Notes under the pieces: generated by a model
Told to the model about the DNA's origin: nothing
Database searches by the model: none
Seen by the model: the letters and a program-made list of their open reading frames with translations, nothing else
Program-made: the position numbers and the translations under genes
DNA from: Oegoconia quadripuncta
Taxonomy: Eukaryota; Arthropoda; Insecta; Lepidoptera; Autostichidae
Direction of reading: 5' to 3'
Length of the DNA stretch: 64,000 nt
Assembly (NCBI GenBank): GCA_949316235.1
Contig: OX438748.1
Coordinates: forward strand, 8,125,001 to 8,189,000
In this document: piece by piece, positions 1 through 11,713 of the stretch
How positions within the stretch are numbered: position 1 is the first letter of the stretch
Layout: each line of letters starts with the position of its first letter

Positions 1-838
1 AAGGTCGTGTTCATTTATTTAATATTCATGTCATAACATAATGTGTTGTAGCAAACACAAAAATAAGTAATGCTTGTCTTAGGCCCGTATTAAGAAACCA
101 TTCTCAAGATTTAGAACAGTCTTGTGATCGGTATCAAGTAAACGTGTTGATTAATAAACACCTGAAACGCACGAAGCAGTACTCACTTGAGAGGTGCACC
201 GAGTTTCACGTATTAATAAACGAAACTCAAGACCATCATTCATTCGCCGCTGAGGTGAATACTTGAGAAGTGATCTCAGCTGAGTAGACCTCGAGATTGG
301 TTACGGAGCTTGAGATAGCGTCAACTTCTTAAGACGCATCTCGGGTGATACAGCCTCAAAACTTGTATTAAGATTGGTTTATTGATACGAGCCTTAGTTA
401 ATGAAAAAAGTATACTATTATTAACTATCCTTTCCTTATTATGCAAATTGGGTTGTGTTGCTTTAAAACCGTCTTTATAGTTTCATTTTACCGCTCTAAC
501 ATCTTTGTTTACACGACTCATCAAACGTTTACTTGTCTCAAGTTAAACTGAGAGCTGTCAAGCGGACGATAAAAATCCTAACCATAACAAGTCTGACCCA
601 GTAGTCGCGATAACAGCTATAAAATAACTCGTTTTGTTATAAAACCCTTATCTTATTTGTTACAAGTACTCCTTAAATGGAATGTAAGTGTGTGATTTAT
701 CGAGTGGCTAACATATCGAACACTTATTTTAAAATGTTACTTTATCGATAAGTTATTAGGTTAATATTTCTAAGTGCTACGTTGAGTTCATTAAACTTTG
801 CAATTAATTGATCATAATACTGTTTTCTTTTGTTTCAG
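1..838. other. intron sequence upstream of the first visible gro exon
   Basis: AT-rich intron. I see no coding frame, recognised repeat or RNA gene. It ends in the polypyrimidine tract and acceptor of the exon at 839. Confidence 0.6.
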
Positions 839-902
839 TTTAAAATTAGAATGTGAAAAGCTCGCTAGTGAAAAAATTGAAATACAGAGGCATTATGTTA
901 TG
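839..902 (+). CDS. gro: groucho exon, Q domain (residues ..LKLECEKLASEK..)
   Basis: A TTTGTTTCAG acceptor ends at 838 and a GTAAGT donor starts at 903. The first base completes a codon begun in the previous exon; Ser is expected there, since the family reads HSLKLECEKL. Then come 21 codons beginning LKLECEKLASEKIEIQRHY and ending in Met, so the exon ends in phase 0. This is a highly conserved part of the first amphipathic helix of the Q domain, which mediates tetramerisation of Groucho/TLE. The family normally has the same sequence with only small changes (EKTEMQ in vertebrates, EKIEIQ here). The exon is only 64 bases long. Confidence 0.95.
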
Positions 903-1700
903 GTAAGTAACTGTTTTTAAACTAATTAGGCAAATTGTAATATTCTATAAAATACCTCAAAATTAGCTAGCTGTATAGTTGCGTAAAAGCGTATGAAATG
1001 CCAATAAAATTGCCTCATTTTCTACAGTATGATCAATTTATCAGTTAGAATTGGATTCATTGAAGGGAACAAGTAATTTAACGGTCGAATAGAGATACTT
1101 ATCATTTTGTTCGGATACAAAATAAATACGTTACATTTGTAGACGAGACCCGCATGTCGACCATTTTATATTGTCCGTTCATCGTATCAAACTATTTGGT
1201 ACACCCTCTTATTGTTTTTTAGATAATAGCACCTACACATGAATAAAATAAAATTGTTTACATTCATTTACTGGATGCGTCCAAACATCTGTTTTGTTCG
1301 AACATTGATATGGGGCGGGTTTAATAGTTCGGAAACATGTGTTATTTAGTTTTCCTGCTATGTGTTGCTGTGTTGTTTCATACAAAATGAATAGGTATTT
1401 TGGCATGCTCTAATCCCTGCTCGTTTCGTTCTGATATGAATCACGATTAAGTGTTGCCAAATCGCTCGCAATTTATTTTAATACGCTCGAGAGGAAATTT
1501 TCGCGAGCATTTTTATGTGTCGGAAACACTTCTGGCGGCCGTCCAAACTGTGCTACTGCGGATGTTTAGTCACTCGGCTCCTATAATTTGGGGAAGCTAA
1601 TCTCTGCCAAAATATTTGTGTGACACAGTTTGAACGTTTAACATTTTCACACATTGTTCTAATCGATTGTCCATCCTAACCCGTGTCATTTATGTTTCAG
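903..1700. other. gro intron, 798 bases
   Basis: Begins GTAAGT and ends TTTCAG. It is AT-rich, with short CpG-containing patches near 1480-1560. No repeat or gene is recognised. Confidence 0.7.
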
Positions 1701-1745
1701 TACTATGAAATGTCTTACGGCCTCAACGTGGAAATGCACAAACAG
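1701..1745 (+). CDS. gro: groucho exon, Q domain (YYEMSYGLNVEMHKQ)
   Basis: This 45-base exon lies between a TATGTTTCAG acceptor and a GTATGT donor. It encodes exactly 15 residues, YYEMSYGLNVEMHKQ, in phase 0 on both sides, and continues directly from the exon at 839-902. The segment is nearly invariant in Groucho/TLE proteins (vertebrates have I instead of V). It belongs to the Q-domain helix that packs in the tetramer. Because it is a multiple of three and symmetric in phase, skipping would keep the frame, but it would remove conserved helix sequence. Confidence 0.95.
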
Positions 1746-4700
1746 GTATGTACTACTATTGGCTCCATGTTTTAATTAATGTATTTATTTACGGAGAAAA
1801 TGTTTCCGCATTCTAAAATCGTAAAACATAAAAAATGTTCATAATTTTATTAGCGGTCTCACGAAGTGGCGCGCAAGGAAAATGTTGTAAAAGTAAAAAA
1901 AAACATGTTATTGCGCTGCGCCTGTTTGTTGGATAAACGTTGTTTGACAGGCGCCCCGGAGCGCTAGGGTGGAGAGGGGGAGATGAGGGTGGCCGACACG
2001 GCACGGTCAAGCCACTTTGTTGACATTTCGGTTTTTTAATTTCCACGAAGTTTCCGTTGTTATTTGCTTCTCGTTTCGTTAAATTTTCGAAATTATTTTC
2101 CTTGTACTTGCACCCTCGTTGTAATAATAATTTGTCTAACAATGTCGCGCAGCGGTCGTGTAATGTTGTGACGGTGTTTATTTCGATGCATGCATTATGA
2201 AGGGAACGCAGTCGGGAACCGAACGGGCCGTTGAACAAGCTCCCCTAATGCGCGCGACTAAAATGCAGACAATATATCTATGAGTTAGGCGACGCTTAGT
2301 AAAATTCACAAAAAGGGGATGCTCTATAGGGTTGTCAGTATTTCAATTAAATATTAACCATTTGGGCCGAACCGATACCATCTACTAAACTAAGTGATGA
2401 GGTTCTTACTTCTCATAAGGTAGAAACGAACTGTTAATTTCAGAACAACTATATTTCATTTAGTAAACTCATTTTAACGATTCGTATAATACAGGTTGTA
2501 AACTAAACGTAGGAAACATCTCTGGTTACAACACCTCACTATAGATCAAAATCGCTAAATTATTTCCTATTATTTTTCCATTTTCAACACCGTATTGTAA
2601 TTATAACACCTATAATAAAATATATTTTTAACTTTTTGTTTATTAAGAACACAGCGTTAGTTTGTTTTAGTTATTTAATGAAGCAACGACACACACTCTT
2701 TTATGAAGAGCATATAGAGCAAATTGGGTTTATAGCCCCCTTTTAAGCTGATTGTCTATTAGCTATTTATGCATGTTATCACGGACATTTTCAACAGCGC
2801 CTTTTATATTCTGACGACGACGATAGTACCCTTACAAGACATAAATTAAATCACGTTATATACATAATTTACAAAAGTAGAACAACATGTATAGTTAGAA
2901 GTAGTTTTATAAAATGATAAACGATCTCCATTGAAATATGTATCCTAAGGAGAATTGTGTTCTTACAAGTAAGGTAAATAAGTATTAAAGGTAATAATGA
3001 AAGTTACACTGCACTGCTAGCACAGTTGCCAGCCCTAACCGCAAGGCAACAATAGCTATCGCAACGAATAGATATTTCATGCGCCAGGGGTTCTTACGCT
3101 CGACTCGCCCGAGGGCCGATCCGCGGGGGTTACGCACTAATCTGTTGATTTTACGCTCGCTGGCCTGTTACGCTTGAACCCCACTTTTTTAATAATATCA
3201 CCACTACCACGTCCTCAAAACGGAACGAAAATCAATTCACAACGGTCGAACGTCTAATAAGAAACACTCATTCGTTTCACACATTAATATTCTCACGTGG
3301 ATTTTTAACACGAAACAGGTGTTTTTATTTCTTACGTCGTTTATTAATTTCATAGGTTCTCTCAAGACTTTAGACTGTAAGAGTGAGCTTGATCTTTTGT
3401 GATAGAAATTAAGAAGTTGTTTGAGTGCAGCCGGCGGCAGTATGCTGTATTTGTTTAGGGTTCGCGATTGCGACGAGGGTGATTACGAGGGGTCGCATTG
3501 TTTGCGACTGCGGCGGACAGATGGCGAGCTGCCTCCCCGGGCTCGATGCTTGAATGCGCTATTTAGCGTACACTGCGGCGCTTCATTGTAATGGATTATT
3601 ACATTAGCACTTAACACGCTCAGTCGAGCGAGAACCAGAATACCCCTCCGACTCTGTTAAGCTTTTATTCCTTTGCATATGAGCGTAATAGAATAATAAA
3701 TGATGTTTTTGTGTTGTCGTCCAGCATCATGCTTGTTTTTCTTCCCGTTGTTGCGTGACGGCCGGCCGTTTCGGGTTAAACACTCAATAAAGCGAGATTG
3801 AATTTTTCGAACTGATGATAGCATTGCCACGCTTTTTGTTAGGTTCCATTGAACTTGTGACGTTTCAAGGTCGCGGCTGATCTGTCACTGCGGCACTTGT
3901 AAGGAAATGTAGTGACACTGTTAACCCGATAAGGTCTGTTTTATCGCGACCGAACATCGGAGCGCGTCGCGTCGTGACCGCGTCGCGATATACCGTGACC
4001 GAGTCTAACACGCGTTTTCCGCTCTTTCTGACGACGACTAATTGCTTAGATTTTCTTTTGTTAGTCGCGGGGCTAGACCGTAGTCAGACCGTGCCAAATC
4101 GCACCTACTTACGCCGTGAATTGATTGTTACGTCTTTGTGTGGCTGTATCGACACGGAGACTTATTGTTCTGTTCGAAGCTATTATTCACGCCCGAGCTG
4201 ACTTTCACGCCGTTGATTATTGCAAAAGTTTTCCGTATTTAGAATCGGTCGTTGACTATTCAAATTTTACATTATAATCCCTAAATGCTTATTATATTAT
4301 GTACATTGTCCGATATGAAATGATAACGTTACCAATTGATAAGACTATAAAGTCAATAGTTGAAAAGCAATAAATTAATAACGGTTGAGTGATTTCATGA
4401 AGTGTCGCGGGGGTTGAGTGTCGAGATTGAGACAATAGGGTTGCGGAGTGTGGGAACAGGGTCGTCGGCAAACGGGTTGTGTCGATAAAATACTTTGTTG
4501 GGGTTTACGAGCGACGCGACACCCCTGCGCTCGCTTCGTTGAGCACACACCCTCCACTCCACACTCGCTTGTTATGAAATATCAATGATGACGTGGACAA
4601 ACACAATACTCTGGAAATACGTTGTAATTATTCGTTGCCTTGGAATCGAATTGTCGCACATCGGAACTTTGCAATGAATGTTTAAAATTAGGTATGAAGG

Positions 4701-4999
4701 TTTAATTTTTTTTCTACCTAGTTTCAAGTAACAACTGCAAATAGATACATTGTCTACCATTTTGTCATGTAAAAGACTATCTAAGGCTTGCATTAAACCT
4801 GATATATTTTTTTCAAAATACATTCCAATATTCATGATTATCTTCTAAAAAGCTATTTGGAGTTGATGAGAAAAACAGCAATTTTGATTTTTTTTTTTAA
4901 TTTAATGAGAACATTTTTGAATTAACATAATTATATTTTACTTTGTAGCAATTTGTTTGGATTCATATTATATCATTTTTTTAACGAATCCGCTGCAGT
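1746..4999. other. start of the 39.5 kb gro intron, repeat-poor
   Basis: No repeat family is recognised over most of it. CpG-rich patches occur at 3090-3180, 3420-3600, 3900-4220 and 4380-4560. A short motif, CTAAACTAAGTGATGAGGT, near 2385-2403 recurs near 35895-35913, so at least a small dispersed repeat piece is present. A 141-residue open frame on the minus strand at 1813-2238 has no recognisable domain and is treated as chance. Confidence 0.5.
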
Positions 5000-5122
5000 A
5001 AATAAATATATGAATAAAGGAATATTTTGGACACTTAACTAATTATCTAGTTTTAAACTAGACAAAGCCTATATAGATGGATGGATGGACTAGATTGGAA
5101 GGATAAACTTACTAACTTATTT
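5000..5122 (-). repeat. degenerate tRNA-derived SINE tail, minus orientation
   Basis: The stretch with ATATTTTGGACACTTA, ATCTAGTTTTAAACTAG and ACAAAGCC matches, with decay, the tail of the minus-strand SINE copies at 11482, 19634 and 48000 (ATATTTCGGACACTTACACC, CATCTAGTCCCAAACTAAGC). The tRNA-like head is missing. Confidence 0.6.
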
Positions 5123-5161
5123 GTGTATTTTATCAACCATCTGGTAACTACAACGCAAGCC
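5116..5161 (+). repeat. SINE tail, left part, interrupted by the 1.39 kb insertion
   Basis: TTTATCAACCATCTGGTA-type sequence matches the tail of the SINE at 10861-11114. It stops at the target duplication AACTACAACGCAAGCC (5146-5161) and resumes after the inserted element at 6554. Confidence 0.75.
5146..5161. repeat. target-site duplication, left copy
   Basis: AACTACAACGCAAGCC, identical to 6554-6569. It borders the poly(T) start of the inserted retroposon. The duplication may be 17 bp, because a T follows both copies. Confidence 0.9.
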
Positions 5162-6553
5162 TTTTTTTTTTTTTTTTTTTTTTTTACCAGGAGAAACGCT
5201 CATGCTTATCCGCCCTCCTCGGGGGAGGGGGGCGGATTATGTCGGACTCCGGCACAGAAGGTGCCGGCCTACCGACTAAAAACTCCTGGGTGTTCCCTCG
5301 CGCGCGCCGTTGACGGCGTGGCCGCGGGTACCATCTGGTATTCGTCCGCAGCCACGCCAGCGCGGTGCCCGCCGCCAGGACAAAAGCGGCGGCGGGCCCA
5401 CCTCTGGGCTGGAGCAGGGAGGAATCGCCTGGTCCAGCCACCTCTAGAAGGCGCGCGGAAAACACCGCGCGCGCCTTCTCGCGGGGCCTATGTGTGGGCG
5501 GTGATCCCCCCGGATCGCCACCCACGGCCCCGCAGGGTAGGGGGGGCAGAGGATCGCCTATCATTAAAGATAAGCTCTCCTCCGTGCCCCCCATGCGGCT
5601 GCATCTCCCCTCGCTCTGCGAGTGACCTCGCAAAGAGAGAGGACCGCTTTCCACGGCCTCTCCTTGGCGTCCGCAGCTCGAACCTGGCTGCGGCCGGCAA
5701 AGAGTGGCCGTCCCGCACGGCTACGACCTCTCAGCAGAGAGGTCGTCCCCTACCATAGCGGCCTGCAACAGCGGGAGGCCCGGAGAGGAGGCGGGGGAAA
5801 ACCGCCCCCCCAACCCCCCCGCCGTCTCCCCCTGCGAACAGAGGGAGAGGGCCGCTTCCCACGACCTCTCGTCGACGGCCGCAGCCTTAGCTGCAGTCGT
5901 CAAGGAGAGGTCGCCCAAGTGCTGCAGACGATTCCACGGCGTCCCCTGCCCATATGGACATATGGGCATTCCTCAGGGAGCGCCGCTTCCTCGCCGCAGC
6001 CCGCTGTGGTGGAATTCGCCCTCCACCATCCCTCGTCGCTCCACTCCCGAAAACGAATTTTCGGGAGTGGGACGACGAGGGCATCTCGGCGCCGAGGCAG
6101 GCCTCGGAGCCGAGACTTGGGCTGGTTTTTTATAGAGGTTTTCCTTCCTCGCGGTCCGGGCGGTTAAGCCAAGACCCTCGGTCCCGGACTGCAGCTGAAA
6201 GCCGCGGTCCCGGATTACGAGCCCGGCGGTGGCAAGGGGTAGGAGGTTCACCCCAAACCTCCTCCCCAGGCCTGCTCGGCGGCAGTGCGAGTGCACACCG
6301 AGCCCACCCTTACTCCCCCACTAGGAGGGGAGCGTCTCCTGCTCCATCCGCAGTGCCCTCTGCTAAACCAGAGGGACACGCGGAGGAGCCCACCCCGTCA
6401 GACTATTAGCCATCGGTCAACAAGAACCCTTAAAGGGAAGTTGTTGACCGATGCCCAGGGTGCACCGGCCCAACGACTACCGTTCCCCCCAGACGTATCC
6501 AGGGGGACAAGTAGCCATCAGGCACTCGAGGAGGTTGTCTGACATCACACCCC
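5162..6553 (-). mobile_element. GC-rich, hairpin-rich poly(A) retroposon of unknown family, nested in a SINE
   Basis: The 1392-base block is flanked by identical 16-bp copies of AACTACAACGCAAGCC (5146-5161 and 6554-6569). It begins on the + strand with 24 T, so the element is a minus-strand insertion with a poly(A) tail made by target-primed reverse transcription. It is far richer in G+C than its surroundings and contains at least nine strong hairpins. Because of the composition, open frames of 80-225 codons occur on both strands (for example + 5081-5758, - 5184-5654). None shows a reverse transcriptase, endonuclease or zinc-knuckle motif. It could be a 5'-truncated piece or the untranslated part of a LINE, a SINE-like element mobilised by a LINE, or a retroposed structured RNA. 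I do not recognise the family. Confidence 0.8.
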
Positions 6554-6569
6554 AACTACAACGCAAGCC
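6554..6569. repeat. target-site duplication, right copy
   Basis: AACTACAACGCAAGCC, identical to 5146-5161. The interrupted SINE tail continues immediately after it. Confidence 0.9.
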
Positions 6570-6640
6570 TAGTTACTTAGTGTGGAATTAGATGGCGCTG
6601 TGTGTATGTGCAAAGATATTTATTATTATTTATTACTTGT
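6554..6640 (+). repeat. SINE tail, right part, after the insertion
   Basis: CTAGTTACTTAGTGTGGAA, then GATGGCGCTGTGTGTATG, then AAAGATATTTATTATTATT. This corresponds to the end of the SINE at 10861-11114 and continues the piece that stops at 5161. Confidence 0.75.
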
Positions 6641-6665
6641 TATTCATTTATTCATTCTCATTTAT

Positions 6666-6999
6666 GACGACCTATTTGGTTTACTGGTTAGAAACTCTGA
6701 CTACTATACGAAAAAGTCGCTAGTTCGAACCCCCGCAAGAGGCATATGTTTATATGATGAATACAGACGTGTTCCCGAGTTATGGACGTTTTTCATTTAT
6801 ATTTATTTACAAAAAAATGTATTTTGTGTTTTTTCAACCATCTAATATTTAGGATTACACCCAAACGCTAATGTTTAGGATGTATGTAAAAAATGTTATT
6901 GTGTAGTAAATCAACGATGTATTCCATAATACAAGGCTAGTTGCTCAGTGTGGAACTAGATGACGCTGTGTACATGCAAAGATATTTATTTATTCATTC
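6666..6999 (+). repeat. tRNA-derived SINE, full-length copy
   Basis: The head GACGACCTATTTGGTTTACT and GGTTAGAAACTC forms an A-box-like region, and AGTTCGAACCCC is the B box of a tRNA-type internal Pol III promoter. The body ATGATGAATACAGACGTG follows, and the tail CTAGTTGCTCAGTGTGGAA, GATGACGCTGTGTACATG ends in ATATTTATTTATTCATT. Near 6845-6900 it carries an extra segment with ACCCAAACGCTAATGTTTAG, shared in inverse orientation with 16060-16100 and 16258-16278. This is not a functional tRNA, since the acceptor stem does not close. Confidence 0.75.
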
Positions 7000-9900
7000 A
7001 GGTTAAAATAGCTTACAAGAATAAAGTATTATAAAAACGTCCAGGACTCCCGATTAAATGTTCGTATTCAAGAATCAAACATCAAGGCCAACGAGGCCAA
7101 TAAAGGCCAATGAGGCCAACGTCAACTTTCTACATAAAAAAAAACATTGGAAAAATACCTGTGACACACACCGAGTCCATTGTTTCTTTTTACCAATACA
7201 TACTCATGTGCAATAGAACTTTTAGAAGTTGTGCAAAGTTACGCAGTTCTTATTGTCTATTATGTGTATTTAGTTATTCTGCAATAGTACATAATAATAC
7301 CTATTGTATCCGTATCTGCAGTCAGTAACAAGAAATCACTCATACATAACACCTATCTGTTAGTGCATGTCCGTATAATTTAATAATTTGGGGGTTATTT
7401 CGATTCCGTGCGTGCCACTGGCATTAGTCCCTCACCCTTGCTTGATGCGACCAAATTATTCATACGCGGGCGGAGGTTTGTTTACCCCTGCATTAGGGAG
7501 CGTCCACACCACACCCGCCGGGTCTCGTTGATAAAAACATTGCACGTGCCCGATCCGCTTACAGCTACTGTTTATAATGAAATAACTGGGGGATTTATGC
7601 CATGTCTTTAATCCTGTTTGTATTCAACCAGGCTATAAAACATAAATCTATGTTCAACCTAATAATGTTTTATGTTATCAAATTCGTGACTTACCTAAAG
7701 TAGGTACTCCAGTTATCGGAACCATCGCACCTTATTAATTATAAGCGGATTATATGTTGAATCCAAGAGATCAGTTTTATCTTGATTACATTATTATTTA
7801 CTACATGTAATTTACATTATGTATCTAATCTAACTAATCGCTTTTACGCCGATGATTACCAGAACTATAATTTGATGAGAGATAATTTGGTGTAACGTAC
7901 AATAAAGTTGATGTTATGTTTACGTTATTATTGGACGTTATATTTGTTAACTGTTTTAGACAATGGGATGTGTGAATGATATGTTCAGCGCACCGTGCAC
8001 GATGTCTTATCATATCATATTACGGGCAGCGAGTGTTCACATCAACACGACGACGCTGTAAGGGTCCCACATAATGGGCGCGCTATCTGATGCGTCTGCG
8101 GGCGGTGTAGGTACATCATTGTGAATTGTCTAAACGAACGCAACAACTGACAATGAACGCTCCGTCACCCCTCGCTTTAAAAGCGAAATTATCTCTCCAT
8201 CTACAGGGTGCGTCACACGGCAGATGGCGCTTGCAATAAAACCACTAAACGTGATATCGCCGCTCGCTGCCCCTCCGCTTTATTATTTGATCGGAGAGCC
8301 AAATTAAAGGATTTGCCGTAACCCCTCGCCGCGACCCTCGCCCGCCAACAATCACCTCTGTATTAAGTCTAATTGTGTTTTCAAATTCGAACCCTACAAC
8401 GCCAGGGGACGCGATATACGCCATGTGAAAAAATAGGGCGTATTCACCCTCGTGGCTTTATTAAATTCACTTGTACAGCGTGCTCCGGTAACGTTTCATT
8501 TAATCTGAAACGGCGAATAATTCACTGAATCAATGTTCGTGCACTGGTTTTTCCCTTGTAACGTGTGGCGAGTGGTCTCTAGCACTCGTGACTATTAAAC
8601 ACGGTTTTATGGCCATTCCGAACCACGCAATGTAACAACATAGGCACCTACGTAATAATGGTGGTGGTTGCCAGCGCTATCTCTCTGATACACAAATCTC
8701 GCTATCTGGTCTTTACTTATGTAGTGATACATCATAGGATTTTATTACCAGTGTCTATCTTTCTATTGATGTTTTTTTATCTCTTATCGTGCGTTAAGTT
8801 ATTCAGTTTTATCAGTAAAGCACTTAGGGACTGACGAAATATATGAGTAGGTACTTATTTAACGTAGCGTCATGCTGTATATGGTAGTGTCGTAGCAATG
8901 TGCTCCCGGTGGTCCCCTGCACATTTAACGTTATTCTCGTTTTCGTCGCCCCTCGCCAGCGGCGCGGCGCGAACTAATTACTGAATGCGGCCTCGCTCGC
9001 CTCCTTAATTGCACTGATTGAAACACGGATATTGATTTCGTAACAGTTTGATGGCAAAGTGCTCGACCCACGCGGCGACTCGGCGGCGGGCGGCGGGCGG
9101 TGCGGCAGCAGCGAGCGGCCCTCATGAATAATGGACACGTTGTCCGCTCCTTGACTCCTCATTTAAAACAGACGATTTCTATTCGAGCCGTAAACTCGAC
9201 GCCTATGACTCACTCGTTTTCCATTCACCGTAATAGTCCGTAAAACTGCAGCACGGTCGGGCTGAGGAATTTTAAAAAGCGGCGTTTTTACATTGCATAC
9301 TAAAACAAATATTCGGAGGTGAAGCAACTCCAGGAACTGTTTCAGTAAAAGGAACTGAATATAACACATTTGAATACGTGAGGACTATTTAAGTGCCTAC
9401 TACTTAGTCATACATACATATATTAAGTATTCCGTCCTGTGTTCCTGGTAAATAATAACGGTATTCAAATAGGTGGCATCATTAAATCTCGCTTACATAT
9501 CATGAAAACGGTAACAGTTGTACGATGTGGGCTCGCTCTATACAAATACAGTGAAACAATGCAAACAGCCGAAGGGGTAACACAAATACAGGGGGTGGCG
9601 ACCCTCTCCGTTGTTGACTGGAGTCCCTACAAATCTACCAGTCGCTACGCCGCTACAATACCCCAGACTAAAAACTGAAGTGCAATTTATGACTGTTCAA
9701 CATTTTAAACAAAATACGTTATTTTAAATAAATGGATTTATTAATAAATAAAAGTTTGTGATTGTAATCTCGACTTCATTAAATTGTATGTATGTCGAAA
9801 GTTGAAACTCACTAGTAAACAAATATTCATCTCCACAATTTAGTGTGCGAACTGTACTTCGGATAATTTATTAAATCCCATTTCGCTGCAACAGACGTCT

Positions 9901-10860
9901 CATCAAAATTATTCACTCGAGTATGAAGTTTTCTTTATAAAATATTAGTTTATTGTGGGGGAGTGTGCGCTTAACATTTTGGAGGGGCGCGATTGAAATT
10001 TATATTAAACTCTGAGCAATGTAAACGATCATATTTTCTATTAATATAGAAGGAATTGCATTATGAACCTGACAAATAATAATCGTGATTGTGCATCTAA
10101 CTCTTTTTTTTTTTTTTTTTAATTAGAATGGGATCGCTCTTGACCTTAATCTGGACTAATGTCGAGATAAGGTCTACGATGGAACGAGCTTTCCTTCCCT
10201 TCCCTTCCTTCCGTCTTCCCGCCTGAAATGTCAAAGTTCGATCACAAATTTGAATGAATGAATGAATTTTTATTAATCATTTATTCATTTCATGGACAGA
10301 GCTTCGAATACAGAACAATCTGTATTCTGAGGGACAGAATTAGAAAATGTATCTAAAACGACTGAGGTATTTTTAATTTTAGTGCAGATTAAAAACTTTT
10401 TTATAATTACACCACAATTAATAAATACTTACCCTTTGTATGTCACGAATTACTTAATACAATTATATATATACTTAGTCTTGTCTCTATAAGTATATCA
10501 CTTCACCTCCAGACAATAATATTAATATTTTATTGTAGCACTATCATTGCATAGTAATTGCATCGCATGGCACATTGAATTATAAACAAGCCTCGCCGTC
10601 TGCATAATGGTATGATATTAACTATTGATGTTCACTGATAGTCTCCACTCCATACAAATTACGTGCAGAGAATACTTAATCGACTGGCTTACTTGTGTTC
10701 GTATAATAATCATCTAGTGGAACATGTACCTAGGTACGTTACATATTTAATGTCTCCCCGGTATTCGCGCCCTAGAATTTCAAAAGGACATCGAGCGTTA
10801 GTGCTATATTATTGGCTTCCATCGATTTAAATATATCTTTATATCTATATTGTTATTAAA
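7000..10860. other. gro intron segment without recognised genes or full repeats
   Basis: Short purine-poor and AT-rich tracts; no coding frame with a recognisable domain. A small tandem AAGGCCAATGAGGCCAA-type motif lies near 7085-7120. CpG-rich patches are at 8160-8360 and 8940-9140. A polypyrimidine run (CTTCCCTTCCCTTCCTTCCG) occurs near 10190-10215, and GAATACAGAACAATCTGTATTC-type dyad symmetry near 10307-10328. Confidence 0.45.
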
Positions 10861-11114
10861 CAACCTGTTTGTTGTAGTGGTTAGAAACTCTGCTGGCAAA
10901 AGGTCCTGAGTTCGAATCCCGCTAGGAGCATATGTTTGTATGATGAATACAGACATGTGTTCCGGATTTTTTTATTTATACATGTATTTATTTACAAACA
11001 AAATGTATTTATGTAGTTTATCAACCATCTGGTATCTATAATATAGGGCTAGTTGCTTAGTGTGGTACTCGATGGCGCTGTGTGTAAGTCCAAAAATATT
11101 TATTTATTTATTAT
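10861..11114 (+). repeat. tRNA-derived SINE
   Basis: The head CTGTTTGTTGTAGTGGTTAG is the A-box region and GAGTTCGAATCCCGC the B box. The body ATGATGAATACAGACATGTG and a tail with GCTAGTTGCTTAGTGTGG, GATGGCGCTGTGTGTAAG follow, ending in an AATATTTATTTATTTATT simple tail. It lies about 370 bases before an oppositely oriented SINE. Confidence 0.8.
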
Positions 11115-11194
11115 CAATATTATAAAACCAAATATTATTAATTATTATTATTTTACCATACATACTTACCAAGGGGAACAAAATCACGATTTTC

Positions 11195-11280
11195 AAGGTT
11201 CCGTAGGTACGCAGAGGATGCCACGGTACTGAGGCTACACTATCTGTCTGCCTGTCCGTCCATCTGTCACATGGAGTATA
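11195..11280 (+). repeat. fragment of dispersed repeat with GGTTCCGTAG and CTGTCTGCCTGTCCGTC
   Basis: AAGGTTCCGTAGGTACGCAG followed by a CTGTCTGCCTGTCCGTCC run resembles the start of the larger copies at 18052 and 54561. Confidence 0.5.
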
Positions 11281-11481
11281 CAGTTGTAGTAAACATTGCA
11301 AGTTATATTGAATATAATGTAATTATGGCCGTAAAAATCAATGAATCGGTATTCGGATTCGGCCGGATAAACGTGCCGGATTGCAATCTTCAATCCTAAA
11401 GCATCAGTTAGATCTCAGTAGCGATACACCTCTGATTTGATTGTCTTAGTATATAGACTCTATAGAAAAATGATTTTTTTT

Positions 11482-11713
11482 TTAATAAATAAATATTTCG
11501 GACACTTACACCAATCATCTAGTCCCAAACTAAGCAAAGCTTGTACTATGAATACTAGATAACCGATAAACATACATTAATATATATATAAACATCCATG
11601 ACGCGGGAATAAATATTAGTATTCATCATACAAACTTTACCCCTCGCGGGATTCGAACCCGCAACCGTTGGGTTCGCTGACAGGGTCACTATCCATTACA
11701 CCAATCGGTCGTC
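11482..11713 (-). repeat. tRNA-derived SINE, minus orientation, subfamily with GATTGGTGTAATGGATAGTG head
   Basis: Read on the minus strand: GACGACCGATTGGTGTAATG and GATAGTGACCC (A box), CGGGTTCGAATCCCGCG (B box), body GTATGATGAATACTAATATT, tail TTTGCTTAGTTTGGGACTAG, ATGATTGGTGTAAGTGTCCG and ending AAATATTTATTTATTAAA. Closely related copies are at 19634, 48000 and 51141. Confidence 0.85.

Noticed and set aside
1813..2238. 141-codon minus-strand gene
   Set aside because: No recognisable domain, no splice or promoter evidence; it lies inside the gro intron with ordinary composition.
5081..5758. 225-codon + strand open frame, longest in the window
   Set aside because: It starts in SINE sequence, passes through the 24-T tract (as a run of Phe) and continues in the antisense of a GC-rich retroposon. 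Overlapping frames of similar length exist on both strands, as expected from composition.
6666..6740. tRNA gene
   Set aside because: A and B boxes are present but the acceptor stem does not close, and the sequence continues into the SINE body. The same applies to 10861, 11640-11713, 17681 and 19800-19875.
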